The notes beneath the pieces were generated by a model that saw only the letters and a program-made list of their open reading frames with translations, did not search any database and was not told the DNA's origin. Shown here piece after piece: positions 44,279-54,965 of a DNA stretch of 64,000 nt. How positions within the stretch are numbered: the first letter of the stretch is position 1; the number at the start of each line of letters is the position of its first letter. This DNA is from Serinus canaria. Its lineage: Eukaryota; Chordata; Aves; Passeriformes; Fringillidae. The stretch is from contig NC_066327.1 of the NCBI RefSeq assembly GCF_022539315.1, positions 1,941,001 through 2,005,000 of the forward strand, given 5' to 3'. A program made the position numbers and the translations under genes.

Positions 44279-44590
44279 ACATCCCATCCCTACATCCCTG
44301 TCCCACATCACATCTGTGTCCCACATCCCATCCCTACATCCCTGTCCTACACCCCATCCCTGTCCCACATCCCATCCCTGCCCCACATCCCATCCCTACA
44401 TCCCTGTCCCACATCACATCTGTGTCCCACATCCCATCCCTACATCCCTGTCCTACACCCCATCCCTGTCCCACATCCCATCCCTGCCCCACATCCCATC
44501 CCTACATCCCTGCCCCACATCACATCCCTGTCCCACATCCCTGCCCTACATCCCATCCCTATCCCACATCCCTGCCCCACATCCCACCCC
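44279..44590. repeat. Composite tandem repeat of acatccc words, 106-bp period
   Basis: Built from 10-17 bp words (acatcccatccctacatccc, ctgtcccacatc). A 106-bp block with start tacatccctgtccc at 44291 recurs at 44397 almost unchanged. The third block is partial. Confidence 0.9.
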
Positions 44591-44848
44591 CATCCTCATC
44601 TCACAGCCCTGCCAGGGCTGCTGGGGTCACACAGGGGATGAGCCCTGTGCCTCACCCTGTTCCCACCCTTCTCCCAGCCCGTGCTGCTGGAGGAGCCTCA
44701 CAAATTACACAAAAGGCTCAGGAAGCACTTCCTGAGCACAGGGACACTCAGGCACACGAGGGGCCACCCCACGCTGCTGTCAGCCTGTCCCCCTCAGCTC
44801 CTCACCCCAGAGCTGTGAGAAAGGGCTGTCACCCCACAGCCCCACAGC

Positions 44849-45190
44849 TCCTGGCAGGATCCTGAATCCCTCAGGATGGGGTTCCAGCAGTGCCCAGGGC
44901 ATGGGGCAGGGTTCCAGTAGTGCCCCTGGCACAGGGCAGGATCCTGAATCCAACAGAAAGGGGTTCCAGTAGTGCCCCTGGCACAGGGCAGGATCCTGAA
45001 TCCCTCAGGAAGGGGTTCCAGCAGTGCCCTGGCACACAGCAGGATCCTGAATCCCTCAGGAAGGGGTTCCAGCAGTGCCCTGGCACACAGCAGGATCCTG
45101 AATCCCTCAGGAAGGGGTTCCAGCAGTGCCCAGGGCATGGGGCAGGATCCTGAATCCCTCAGGAAGGGGTTCCAGCAGCGCCCAGGGCAG
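44849..45190. repeat. 51-bp minisatellite, about 6-7 copies
   Basis: The unit includes ggatcctgaatccctcagga and aggggttccagcagtgccct. GGATCC starts at 44991, 45042 and 45093 confirm the 51-bp spacing. One copy carries aatccaacagaaa instead of aatccctcagga. The minus strand is open (LLEPLPEGFRILLCA-type cycle), an artefact because 51 is 17 codons. Confidence 0.94.
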
Positions 45191-45951
45191 CAGGGGCTGG
45201 AGCAGGCAGGGGCTGATGGCTCTGGTGTGTGGAACACTTCAGCCTGGGGAGGACAAGGATGGATTTACAGAAGGAAGGAGTTAAAAATCCAAGCTGGAGA
45301 GGGCAGAGTGAGGATCCCGCAGTGGTCACAGGCAATGGGAAGCTCCTGGGGTGGGAGGATTGGGAGGACCATGGCAGTGACAGGGAGCTCTTTGGCTCTG
45401 TGCTGGCTCTGACCCCAGGCAGGCCAGCAGCAGGTGGGGGATCCTGACCCAGATGTCACCTGGGGACTGATGGCATCTGAATCCATTGGGATGGGGAGCC
45501 CAGAGAGCTGCAAAGCCCTTGAGGAAGGCTGGACACTGCTTTGGCCCAGGCCTAGGGATGTGTGGAGGAGCCATCCATGATTTTGGGAGTCCTTGGAGTG
45601 AGGCTGGGGAAGCAGGGCTCAGGATCCATAGGGATGCTGACACACCTGTGCCCACTGCCAGCGTGCTGACCTCTGGGCATCAACAAAAGAGCAGGAGAAG
45701 CCCCTGCCAGCTGCAGCATGAACTGGGATGAGTCCAGAGGGAGCCACAGAGAAGCTTCCAGGGCTGGAGCCCCTCTGCCCTGGAGCCAGGCAGAGCCAGG
45801 GAGAGCTGGGGGTGCTCACCTGGACAAAGAAGGATCCAGGGAGAGCTCAGAGCCCCTTCCAGGGCCTAAGAGGGCTCCAGGAGAGCTGGAGAGGGACGGG
45901 ACAAGGGCTGGAGGGACAGGACACAGGGAACGGCTTCCAGTGCCAGAGGGC
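45191..45951. other. GC-rich sequence, nothing recognised
   Basis: Unique DNA between the 51-bp array and a CR1 fragment. No gene recognised. Confidence 0.5.
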
Positions 45952-46124
45952 AGGGATGGATGGGATATTGGGAATGAGGAATTGTTTCCTGGGAGGGTGG
46001 GCAGGCCCTGGCACAGGGTGCCCAGAGCAGCTGGGGCTGCTCTGGATCCCTGGCAGTGCCCAAGGCCAGGCTGGACACTGGGGCTGGGAGCAGCCTGGGG
46101 CAGTGGGAGGTGTCCCTGCAGGCC
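45952..46124 (+). mobile_element. CR1: CR1 LINE, 3' fragment lacking the extreme terminus
   Basis: Contains gatgggatattgggaatgag, ggccctggcacagggtgccc, ggcagtgcccaaggccaggc and agtgggaggtgtccctgcag. The final part of the usual 3' end is missing, so it is also 3'-truncated or rearranged. Confidence 0.9.
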
Positions 46125-46224
46125 TGGCTGCTCCGGGTAAGGGAGGCAGAGCAGCTCTCCTGCAATGTCCCCTGCCCGGCATGCAGGGACAGCGCCAGCG
46201 CTCCACTAATCCCGTGTCCTGCCG

Positions 46225-46620
46225 GCGGCTCACACTCAGCGCCATGCAGAGGGGCCAAATCAATACCCTCAGCAAAAAGCAGCCCAGGCAGCACCGGGAG
46301 GCCGAGATCCTGGCAGATAACGAGGAATTGATCTCTGAGCTGCAGCAGCAGCCGCTCAGGTGCGAGGCTGGAGCCGAGCCCCCCCTGAGCCGAACACAAA
46401 CTCGAACGCGGAGCCGGCCGGTTCCAGGCGGGAAACAATCAGCAGCTGAATCAGCCGGAGGAGCACATTGAAACGGAGACATTTGAATCATAATTCCAAG
46501 CTGTGAAGAATACTCTCCCCGCCACCCAAGGAGACAATCCCTCAATCAGGAGAGCAGAGGCCTGTTAAGAAAAGAGGGCTGCGTCAGACAAAAGTGAGAG
46601 CGGCTGCAGAGAATGAAAGC
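46225..46620. promoter_or_regulatory. Mixed-composition unique block; candidate conserved element
   Basis: Includes ggggccaaatcaataccctc, gataacgaggaattgatctc, cattgaaacggagacatttg and aatcataattccaagctgtg. The plus frame around 46240-46360 gives a coiled-coil-like peptide (HREAEILADNEELISEL) next to a possible splice donor caggtgcgag. An exon is an alternative reading, but I do not recognise the protein. Confidence 0.28.
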
Positions 46621-48169
46621 GGGATGGGGACGGGAAAAGAATCATTCCCAACCTTGCAAAGGGACAAAACTGCCGGGAGGGACAATGGGAGCAGCGCTGG
46701 GACACCTGCGGCATCCGGGGAGGGGGTTGGGATGGGGATGGGAGGCTCAGGAGGGGCTGTGTCCTCCCACGGGATGGGGATGGGAGGCTCAGGAGGGGCT
46801 GTGTCCTCCCACGGGGGGCTGGCCAGGACACGGAGGAGATGAGGAGGTGATTTCTGCAGGTGGAGGTGCCCGAGGTGAGGAGGAGTGGGATGTGGAGCTG
46901 CCAGGCCGGGGATGAGCAGCGGGGAGGTTTCAGGTGAGCAGAGCAGGCTGGTGTCACAGCGGGGTTTGAAAAGGTCGGCCTGACATCCATCCTGGGCAGA
47001 GCCTTGTCCAGGGCTGCATGGCAGGAAGGGGGTGTCACCGGTGCCAGTCAGTGCAGTTGTGTGGGAAATGTGTGGTGTCAGCTTGACAGGATCCAGCGGG
47101 GCTGGGAGACAGCTCTGGTGGCCAAAGGGAACAGTGCAGACCTCTGGAACTGCTTCTGAGCCATCACCATCACCCTCTCTCCCTCCACCTCTCCGTGCTC
47201 CCCACATGCTGAGGCACAATCCCAGCTCCTCACTCACCAGAGGGGACGCAGGGGCTTTGGGAAGAGCCCCCAGGCCATTGTCACCACCCCAGGGGATGCC
47301 AAAACCCCTGAGGTGCAGGGCTGATCCTGCCAGGACCCACTGCAGCTCCAGCCAGCTCAGCACAGGGATCAAACCCCCTGTGCTGAGGGCTGGAAGGGTG
47401 AGAACAGCAATGGAGCTGGGTGCAGGATGCCCAGGAAGAGAGGTCAGCTGATGGGATGGAGTGGAAAGGCTGGGATTCTGGGCTCAGTGGCCATTCCAGG
47501 CTGCAGCAGGCCAGGCTCAGCCCTGTTCTCTGCAGGGCCAGCAGGCAGGAAGCCCCCAGCACAGCCAGGCCATTCCCAGTTCAAAGCAGCTCAGGATCTG
47601 CCCAGTTAATTCTGATTTATCCCTGCCTGGAGCAGCGGCACATCCCACCCACGCAGCTCCAGCTCATCCCTGTCCCTGCCTGCCAGCAGTGTCCATCCCT
47701 GGCTGCTCCCAGGCTGCCCCACTGCTCTCCGTCCATCCTTCCTTCCTTCCTGCCTCCTCCTCCTCCCTCTTGTCCTTGTAAAAGGGATTAATAAATGTAT
47801 GGAGGGGCCTCTGGAGCTGGCAGCAGCTGGACTGGGGCCCAAGGTCTGCTCTGCCCTTGCAGGGAAGGGGCTCCTCACAGACCTGCTGGATGGAGCCATT
47901 CCAACCTCATTACCCAGAGAAATGGAGCCAGGAAGGGGAGGAGGAGGAGGCCAGAGCAAGGAGGGAATCAGAGCCCTGAGGCCTCGAGGAATCCTCATTT
48001 CATTCTGTGAGAGGCCGGAGCTGCAGGGCCGTGGCCTTGGGGGGATATTGGGATGCAGGCAGGGAGCCCGAGAGAGGGGTGGGGATGCAAATGGGGCTGG
48101 TGCTGACAAGCAATGGCAGCTCCTCGGGGAAGGTGGTTTGGGATCCTGCACCAGCCCAGGGTGAGGTGG
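46621..48169. other. GC-rich sequence, no gene; one 42-bp duplication
   Basis: gatggggatgggaggctcag begins at 46731 and again at 46773, followed each time by gaggggctgtgtcctcccac. The octamer ATGCAAAT occurs at 48085-48092. No gene recognised. Confidence 0.5.
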
Positions 48170-48330
48170 CACAGAGTCCCCAGGGCATGGCACAGCACCA
48201 GGTGGGGTGACACAGGGTCAATAAGGCATGGCACAGCTCCAGGTGAGGTGACACAGAGTCCCCAGGGCATGGCACAGCCCTGTGTGGGGTGGTTCTGTTT
48301 CCAGGGCATGGCACAGCTCCATGGTGGTGG
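48170..48330. repeat. 41-bp minisatellite, 4 copies
   Basis: ggcatggcacag starts at 48184, 48225, 48266 and 48305. The units differ at gtcccca/gtcaata and caccagg/ctccagg. Confidence 0.88.
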
Positions 48331-48439
48331 AGTCAGCTGCACACATGACAAAAAGGACAACAGAACAGTGCAGGGACTGAAAAATTGCTGAGCTCCTCTA
48401 ATCCATCAACCCTGGTGGCAAAGGAGGGATGGCGGCACA

Positions 48440-49041
48440 TGTGGCACAGGAAACAGAGCGTGTGGCACTGGGAACAGAGCATGTGGCACATGGAACTAGG
48501 AGTGTGGCACGGGGAACAGAGTGTGTGGCACAGGGAACTGGAACTGTGGCACAGGGAACTGGGAGTGTAGCACAGGGAACAGAGAGTGTGGCACACAGAA
48601 CTGGGAGTGTGGCACATGGTACTGGGAGTGTGGCACTGGGAACTGGGAGTGTGGCACTGGGAACTGGGAGTGTGGCACAGGGAACTGAGAGTGTGGCACG
48701 GGGAACTGGGAGTGTGGCACAGGGAACTGGTAGTGTGGCACGGGGAACTGGGAGTGTGGCACACAGAACTGGGAGTGTGGCACAGGGAACAGAGAGTGTG
48801 GCACTGGGAACTGGGAGTGTGGCACATGGAACTGGGAGTGTGGCACTGGGAACTGGGAGTGTGGCACAGGGAACTGGTAGTGTGGCACAGGGAACAGAGA
48901 GTGTGGCACAGGGAACTGGTAGTGTGGCACAGGGAACTGGGAGTGTGGCACAGGGAACTGGGAGTGTGGCACAGGGAACAGAGAGTGTGGCACAGGGAAC
49001 TGGGAGTGTGACACACAGAACTGAGCATGTGGCACATGGAA
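48440..49041. repeat. 21-bp minisatellite, about 28 copies
   Basis: The unit is tgtggcacagggaactggga plus g. Variants are cactgg, cacggg, cacatgg and cacacag at one site and cagagag or ctggtag at another. With a 7-codon period and almost no stops, at least five of the six frames remain open across most of it ([35 protein letters not shown] heptads). I treat these as artefacts because every frame is equally open and there is no start or splice context. Confidence 0.96.
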
Positions 49042-49369
49042 CCCTCCCAGCCACAACACAGGAAGGTGCCCACGGTTCTGTGATGGGCCAGATGTAGCTG
49101 GAAAGGCACTGGGAGAGATGCAGCTCCATGTTCAGAGGCAGAGGGAAGGGAGCTCCGTGTTCAGAGGCAGAAGGAAGGCAGCTCCACGTACAAAGGCAGC
49201 AGGCAGGGAGCTCCGTGCGCACATCCAGAGGCAGCAGCAAAGGAGCTCCGTGTGCTCATCCAGGGCCAGCCCGGCGCTCCCGGCCCAGCCCCGCGTCTCC
49301 CCGGCACGTCGGCACGCGGGGAGGAGGCACAGCCCCGCGCTCCCAGCCTTGGTGTGTTTTTCCTCTCTT

Positions 49370-49745
49370 CCCCTCATTTCTGCTCATAAAGGTCTGCGCT
49401 TAAGTAATGAGGCTTTTTTGCCTGCCTTCTGCAGGAAGATACACAAGTGTGCCAATGTAAATTGCTCCATTTGGAGGGCTAATTGCACTAAAAGGCAGCC
49501 TGATCTGTGGTTTTTCTCTATTTTACATTAGCAGCTGAGCTGTCAGATCTGAAATGGAAACTCATTTTTAAGGCTTTGCATTTACAGTGGCTTCAACAAT
49601 GAAAAATGTTCCCTGACAGTAATAGAAGGCAAACCTCATTAGAGAAACTTAAACCAAAGCGGCACAGTGCTAAAGCCCTCAGGCTGCTTCCAAGCATCTT
49701 AAGAGGGAACAAGAGCATTTTTCACATGACTCTCTCTGCCCGTGG
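49370..49745. promoter_or_regulatory. AT-rich island, about 375 bp; strong candidate conserved non-coding element
   Basis: The longest unique AT-rich stretch of the right half: cataaaggtctgcgcttaag, gccaatgtaaattgctccat, gggctaattgcactaaaagg, tctattttacattagcagct, cttcaacaatgaaaaatgtt and ggcaaacctcattagagaaa. No repeat or coding signature. The change from the CpG-containing flank at 49260-49350 is abrupt. Confidence 0.43.
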
Positions 49746-50954
49746 AGTGCTCTGGCTCTTCCTGACTGGAGCTGTGCCCGCAGGAGCCGTATTTCTGACA
49801 TGCACAGGGTTGCAGCAGCGATGGCAAATGGCTTTTTCTCGGGGCCACAGGGCACCGCGGCGTTTCGGGGGTGGAGAACCCGGCTGGCTCCCAGCAGCTG
49901 CTGGGTCCAGCCCCAGGGGGGCATTTTTGGGGTGATCAAAGCTCCCTGGGAGCCGTGGTGGTGCCAGGAGCACAATGTAGCTCTGTTTTTCCCTATCCTT
50001 GTGCTGGTGGATTCAGGGGTGCCAGCCTTCAGCGCCCACAGGAGCGTTGCTGGGAAGGGTGGTCACCCTCCCCAGAGCCATCTGCTCCTCCTGGGAGCTC
50101 TCCCAGTGATCCATGGGGAATCTGCCTTTCCTCACAGCCCTGACCCACAACTGGGACTTTCTGAGCTCTGCCACCCAGCCCAACACATCCCCGCTCCCAG
50201 CAGGTGCCAGCAGCCTGTGCACTTCAAGTTCCAGGTGGGAATGGCTGGGCATGGCTGCTCTGCCAGCTTTGCCAGCACCTCTTTGCATCTGCATTAATCT
50301 CCAGCCACAGATTTGCATGGTCATGAGCTATTTTTACCCGGAGAGCTCAGCTCGTTCCGCACAGAGCTCAGCCTGTGCCGGGGTCAGGGATCAGCCCGCT
50401 CCAGGCCATGCTGGGGACACGCAGGGCTTGGAGACAGGGAGGCCACAAAACTGCTGCAGGAGCCCTGGGAAACGTGGCACAGATCCCACAGGGATGCAGA
50501 GGTTCCAAGCCGCAGCCCCCAGCGGGCTTGGTGATGATCCCAGCTCTGCCTCCAGCACCTTCCTGCTGCCTCCTGCTCCACCTTCCTTTCCTGCTGATTC
50601 AAGGCTGATTCTGAGGGATACTTTAACCCCATTTAGCTGCCCCATATTTTGTGGACATCCAAGGTGAGGTGCAGCTGGAGTGGTGCATCCTCGTGGCGCA
50701 GGGTGCCCAGGGCATGGCACAGATCCTGTTCCCTGCACATGCCATTCCTGAGACGCCTCCTGAGCCTTCCTGGGGCTCCTCAGCACATCCCCTCTGCTGT
50801 GCACAGGAAACCACGATCCTCCAGGAGTCCTCCTCCCATCCCTGTTCCCTTTTTTTTGGGGAAAAAGTGCAGCCATTTTGCAGCAAGGACAAAAACTGTC
50901 CCTGGCCTGTCACCACATTCCCAGAGCCAAGGACCCCACAGGAAGATGCCTTCA
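49746..50954. other. GC-rich sequence, no gene; small AT-rich patch at 50262-50365
   Basis: The patch contains gcattaatctccagccacag and gcatggtcatgagctatttt. The rest is unique GC-rich sequence with no recognised feature. Confidence 0.45.
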
Positions 50955-51222
50955 GCATCCTTCCACCAATGGTGCTGAGAAATTTGCCTTCCCTGGAGCT
51001 GTTTTCCCTTGGAAAAACACTTTTTTAATTTGCTCCACAAATTTTCTACAACCGTTTCTGACTGCGTTTTCTGGGGATTTTTACTGGAAACAATTTTGAC
51101 CAGCCAAAATATTTCACTTATTTGGTTTCCAAAAAATCTCCGGCTCTTTCAATTGCTTGATAAAAACCCTGACAAATGTAATCAGTCACAGTCATTCCCT
51201 GCAGAAATGTTTTCGTTTGGCC
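50955..51222. promoter_or_regulatory. AT-rich unique block ahead of a poly-A run; candidate conserved element
   Basis: Contains cacttttttaatttgctcca, caattttgaccagccaaaat, atttcacttatttggtttcc and gacaaatgtaatcagtcaca. Unique and low GC, ending at the A27 run. A retroposed sequence with a tail is an alternative, though no source gene or target duplication is evident. Confidence 0.32.
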
Positions 51223-51223
51223 A

Positions 51224-51249
<26 letters not shown>
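51223..51249. repeat. Poly-A run of 27
   Basis: Uninterrupted adenines, followed by gagaaaagaacaaatattca. No matching SINE body or CR1 is attached. Confidence 0.97.
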
Positions 51250-51256
<7 letters not shown>

Positions 51257-52782
51257 GAACAAATATTCATAGCAAAAAGAAAAGACACTTGGCTTCTGCA
51301 TCACGCTGCCAGTCCAGCCCAGGCTGGAGGATTGGATAAGGGCATTCCCCTCGGGATATCACATCCCTGTGGGCCATGTCTGAGTGGAGCACACCACGTG
51401 GCAGCTCCTGTCCCTGTCCCAAAGCCACCGAGCACACAGCTGGGGAGGGGGCACATCCTGTTTGTGATCCCTGCTCCTTGTCCTGCCGGGCCCTAGCACT
51501 GCTGCTGCATGCCCAGGGGCAGCCTGGCTTCGTGTCAGGCCCTAAAGTCACCTCCCCTGGCACCCTGAGGAGCAGGGGGTGATCTCAGTGCCAGCTGCTG
51601 GGACATCCCTCCCCCCTCACTTGGCCTGGCGAGGGGGCTCCTGCTGCGGATTTCACACCACACCAAGGGTTTGCTCAGGGCATCCTCAGCTCCTGCCCCT
51701 CCCTTGGCCCCAGCTGTGGCTTCAGCCGAGGTGCCACCACAGAGCTGTGACACGGGACATCACCCAGACTGGGGACCCTGCGCCGTGCCCACCTCCAGGG
51801 TGGTTCCTCCCTGTCCCCTGGAGAAGGGATGAAGCAGAGGCTGGGAATGGCAGCCCGCTCTGCCTGCTCCATCTGCACTCCCAGGATGGAGTGTTCTCTC
51901 CTCCTCGCTGCTGGGAATGGCAGGGATGGCTGCCTTCCCTCCCACTCCTGCATTACTCACCCAGCCCAGCCCATCTGGGCTCCAGATGGACCCAGGAGCT
52001 CTGGGGGAAGGTGATGGGGACAGGATCCTGGTCCAGCCCTCCCTAAGAGCTCCCAGCCCAGCTCCAGGTGCAGCTTCCAGGAGCTGGGATGCTCCCCAGG
52101 GATTCTGCTGGGCAGTGGCAGAGGGAGAAGGTGGAGCAGCCCTGATTAGGGACAGTGGGGGCCAGGGCTGTGCACCCCAAACCTCACCCACACCCCTGGG
52201 GTGCAGCCACCTCTGGATTTCTGGAGCTCTCCCGATGGATCATTTATCCCAGCAGGGATCTCCCCTGGGGGCCAGCTCTCTTTTTTCCTGTAAAATCCAC
52301 TCCAAGTCCCCTTCTGATAAATCCCAGACTGGCTTCCCCCTCTCAGCACCCCAGATCCCTTTCCTCTCCATCTTTCTCCCTCCTGCCATGGCCATGCTCT
52401 GCTCCTGTGCCCATCCCCAGCCTCCCTCCTGACCCTGGCCAGGCCTGCATGGAGGTGTGCCAGAGGAAAGCATGGATGCCCACATTGCCAGGATGCTGCC
52501 AGCTGGCTGGGGCAGGGCTGGGGCTGCCACCCTGCCAGGGAGCTGCTGGGTCTGGGAAGGACGGGAGGAGGGGAAGCTCCAGCCACAGCCTGGGCAAAGC
52601 CAAACACAGGCACTGGGAGCTGGAAGGGCTTTGCAGCCTCACCAGCCCCGTTTTGGGCAGTCCCAGGCTCTGCCCTGGGGTGGGAGGTGATTCCCTCATC
52701 CCACAGTGATGCCCAAAGCACTGGGCACAGGACATTGCTCCCAATCACCTCCTCTGGCCTCTCCCTGGGAACGCTGCCGTGT
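51250..52782. other. GC-rich sequence, nothing recognised
   Basis: Unique DNA of about 1.5 kb with no gene, RNA or mobile element identified. Confidence 0.5.
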
Positions 52783-53024
52783 CACAGAGTCATGGAATGG
52801 CAGAGTGGCTTGGCTTGGAAGGGACCTTGGAGATCACCCAGTACCACCCCTACCATGGCAGAGACACCTCCCACTGTCCCAGGTGCTCCAGCCCCAGTGT
52901 CCAGCCTGGCCTTGGGCACTGCCAGGGATCCAGGGGCAGCCCCAGCTGCTCTGGGCACCCTGTGCCAGGGCCTGCCCACCCTGCCAGGGAACAATTCCTA
53001 ATTCCCAATATCCCATCTAAACCA
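52783..53024 (-). mobile_element. CR1: CR1 LINE, 3' end fragment
   Basis: Plus strand shows cagagtcatggaatggcaga, ccatggcagagacacctccc, ggccttgggcactgccaggg and gcaccctgtgccagggcctg. About 242 bp, the minus-oriented counterpart of the copy at 30820. A plus-oriented CR1 of another subfamily follows within about 115 bp. Confidence 0.93.
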
Positions 53025-53137
53025 CTCCCCCTTCTCCTATCTCTGCTGCCTGTGGAAAAATTACCTCTCCCTCTTTTCCAAGAACCCCAGTGGACACAAT
53101 GATGTCCCTGGCCTGGCTGCCATCTCTCCATCTAGGG

Positions 53138-53309
53138 CACAAGGCTGCCCAGAGAACGGTCCCAAGGCTGCCAGAACTCCAGGAGTGTTTGGACAATGCT
53201 CTCAGCACAGGGTGGGATTGCTGGGCTGTGCAGGGACAGGATTTGGATCAATGATCCCCCTGGATTCCTTCCAGCCCAGGATATTCCCTGATTCTGTGAT
53301 TCCATGACC
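53138..53309 (+). mobile_element. CR1: CR1 LINE, 3' end fragment
   Basis: Contains agaactccaggagtgtttgg, gacaatgctctcagcacagg and gatcaatgatccccctggat, ending in the tail word ctgattctgtgattccatga. About 170 bp. Confidence 0.85.
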
Positions 53310-53494
53310 ACACACCATCAGTGCTGGGCTTGCCTGGACATCCAGGAGGTGAATTCCTGAGCAGGGAGCCTTGAGGGGGTTCCAGGGAGCCCTGAGGGGG
53401 TTTAGGGGGATGAGGAGCATCCCCTGTGCCCGCAGCACCCCGTGCCCAGGGGCTGGCAGTGCCCAGATGTCTGTGGGTGGCAATCTCGGCAGCC

Positions 53495-53665
53495 TGGTGG
53501 TGGCACTTGATGAATGGGCTGTAGAATTTGGTGAGATAATTAAAGAACCTGACTCTCACAATGCACCTGATAACAAATGAGGTGTCTCTTCTCCTTTTCT
53601 GTTTTGCACAGTGAATTGTATTCCCAAAGATTAATGGATTTACTGTTTCTATCCCAACAATGGGC
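53495..53665. promoter_or_regulatory. AT-rich island; candidate conserved element
   Basis: Contains gaatttggtgagataattaa, aatgcacctgataacaaatg, gaattgtattcccaaagatt and aatggatttactgtttctat. Unique, non-repetitive, with no recognised exon. Confidence 0.37.
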
Positions 53666-54364
53666 CCATCCCCTGCTCCTCCCTGCCCCCCTGGGAGCTC
53701 CATCCCCAGCGTGTCTGAGCCAGGCAGGGACGTGGGGACACTTTGGGGTCTGGCAGCTCTTGGCCTTGGCTCTGACTCACCCCAGCAGCGGAGAAAGAAC
53801 TCAGGAAAAGTGGAAATTCTGCTGTGCACCCCAGGGAGCCTGTCCCTCTGGGACCCAGGGCTGAGGAGGCCAAGGTGTCACCAAGGTGTCACAGCCTGGT
53901 AGCCTCAGGGCTGTTTGCAGACCCCCCCACCCCAGGCCTGGCCATAGCACAGGGTGGGGAGGGTGGGGGGTGTGAGGCAGAGCAGGGAGCTGAGAGGGGA
54001 GAGCCTGGGTGGCCCTGGGTGGTGACAGCCCCAGTCTGTGCCCGCTGGGTGTGAGCCCTGCCCATGTCCTGAGGGCACAGTGTGACATCAGCTCCAGCCT
54101 CTCTCCCTGGGCTCTTTTCCCAGGGGACAGCATCCTCCTCTGTCCCATCAGCTCCTTCCCACCTGGATCAGATTTCCAAGGGGCAAAGGGCACGTGGTGA
54201 GCACAGCACTGGCTAGGGAGGAAGTCCAGGGGAATTTCTGGGATCAGCAGCCCTCCTGTGCTCCTGGAGCTGCTGGGAAGCACAGAATGCTCCAGCACTG
54301 CCTACCAAGGAGGGACCCTCCAAACACCCACCCAGCAGCCAGGCACCGACCCGAGCCCTCAGAG
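53666..54364. other. GC-rich sequence, nothing recognised
   Basis: Unique DNA between two AT-rich islands. The word caaggtgtcac is duplicated at 53871-53891. No gene. Confidence 0.5.
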
Positions 54365-54520
54365 CATCTCCAAAATGGGCTTCTATGTTATATAGACATT
54401 TAAATTAGGTACCTGTGCAAATCAGCAGGTCATTAATCACCCACTCGTTTAATTGGTTTTCCTGCCAAATTGGGTACAGATAAATAATTAAAGCTAAAAA
54501 GTGGGTTTGGATGCGTTCCT
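54365..54520. promoter_or_regulatory. AT-rich island with clustered homeodomain cores; candidate conserved element
   Basis: Contains atagacatttaaattaggta, caggtcattaatcacccact, cgtttaattggttttcctgc and gataaataattaaagctaaa. Six or so TAAT/ATTA cores in about 130 bp, plus AGGTCA. It directly borders a CpG-rich block. Confidence 0.42.
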
Positions 54521-54539
54521 CTGGAAAGCCGGGCTGGCA

Positions 54540-54785
54540 GCTGGGAAGGGAATCTTTGAACTCGGCTGGCACGGTCCCTCTCCGGCCAGCAGGGCGGGGG
54601 CAGCGCCGCCCGAGGGCAGGGAGGGGGCGCCGGGATCTCTGCCGGGGCTGGCGCTCGGCTCATCCTCGCTGCTGCCCCGGGGAGAGGCTTCTGTGGGGAG
54701 CAGGAGCTCCCCGAGGCTTTTTGGGGAGCAGGATGTCCCCGGGGCCAGAGCCGGGGGCAGGGCCCCCCCCCCCCGCGCCGCCAGT
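54540..54785. promoter_or_regulatory. CpG-rich block between two AT-rich islands
   Basis: Contains cagcgccgcccgagggcagg and gggcgccgggatctctgccg, and ends in a C12 run (54763-54774) followed by gcgccgcc. No TATA box or exon identified. Candidate CpG island by eye. Confidence 0.38.
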
Positions 54786-54965
54786 GTGGGTTTTGCAGTG
54801 CACTTGGCTGCTAATCATGCATAATAATCGCATTTGCAGAACACAAATGTCACTTGGCTGAGTGCTTTCATTTACTGCCCCGTAAACACACCCTGGGGAG
54901 CCCCGGGCCCATAAAACATTGACAAGGGCCCTCGTTTCACGGACATTGTCCCCCACAGAGCCCTT
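54786..54965. promoter_or_regulatory. AT-rich island with POU-like words; candidate conserved element
   Basis: Contains gctgctaatcatgcataata, atcgcatttgcagaacacaa, gctttcatttactgcc and cccataaaacattgacaagg. atgcataat and atttgcag resemble POU sites and tcatttac a homeodomain site. Confidence 0.4.

Noticed and set aside
46240..46370. Possible exon encoding a coiled-coil-like peptide beside a caggtgcgag donor
   Set aside because: No recognised homologue, no clear acceptor with polypyrimidine tract at the required position, and the frame merges with a CR1 fragment upstream. Kept only as a candidate conserved element.
48333..49240. Heptapeptide-repeat frames on both strands
   Set aside because: At least five of six frames are open across the 21-bp array, so openness is not evidence of coding.
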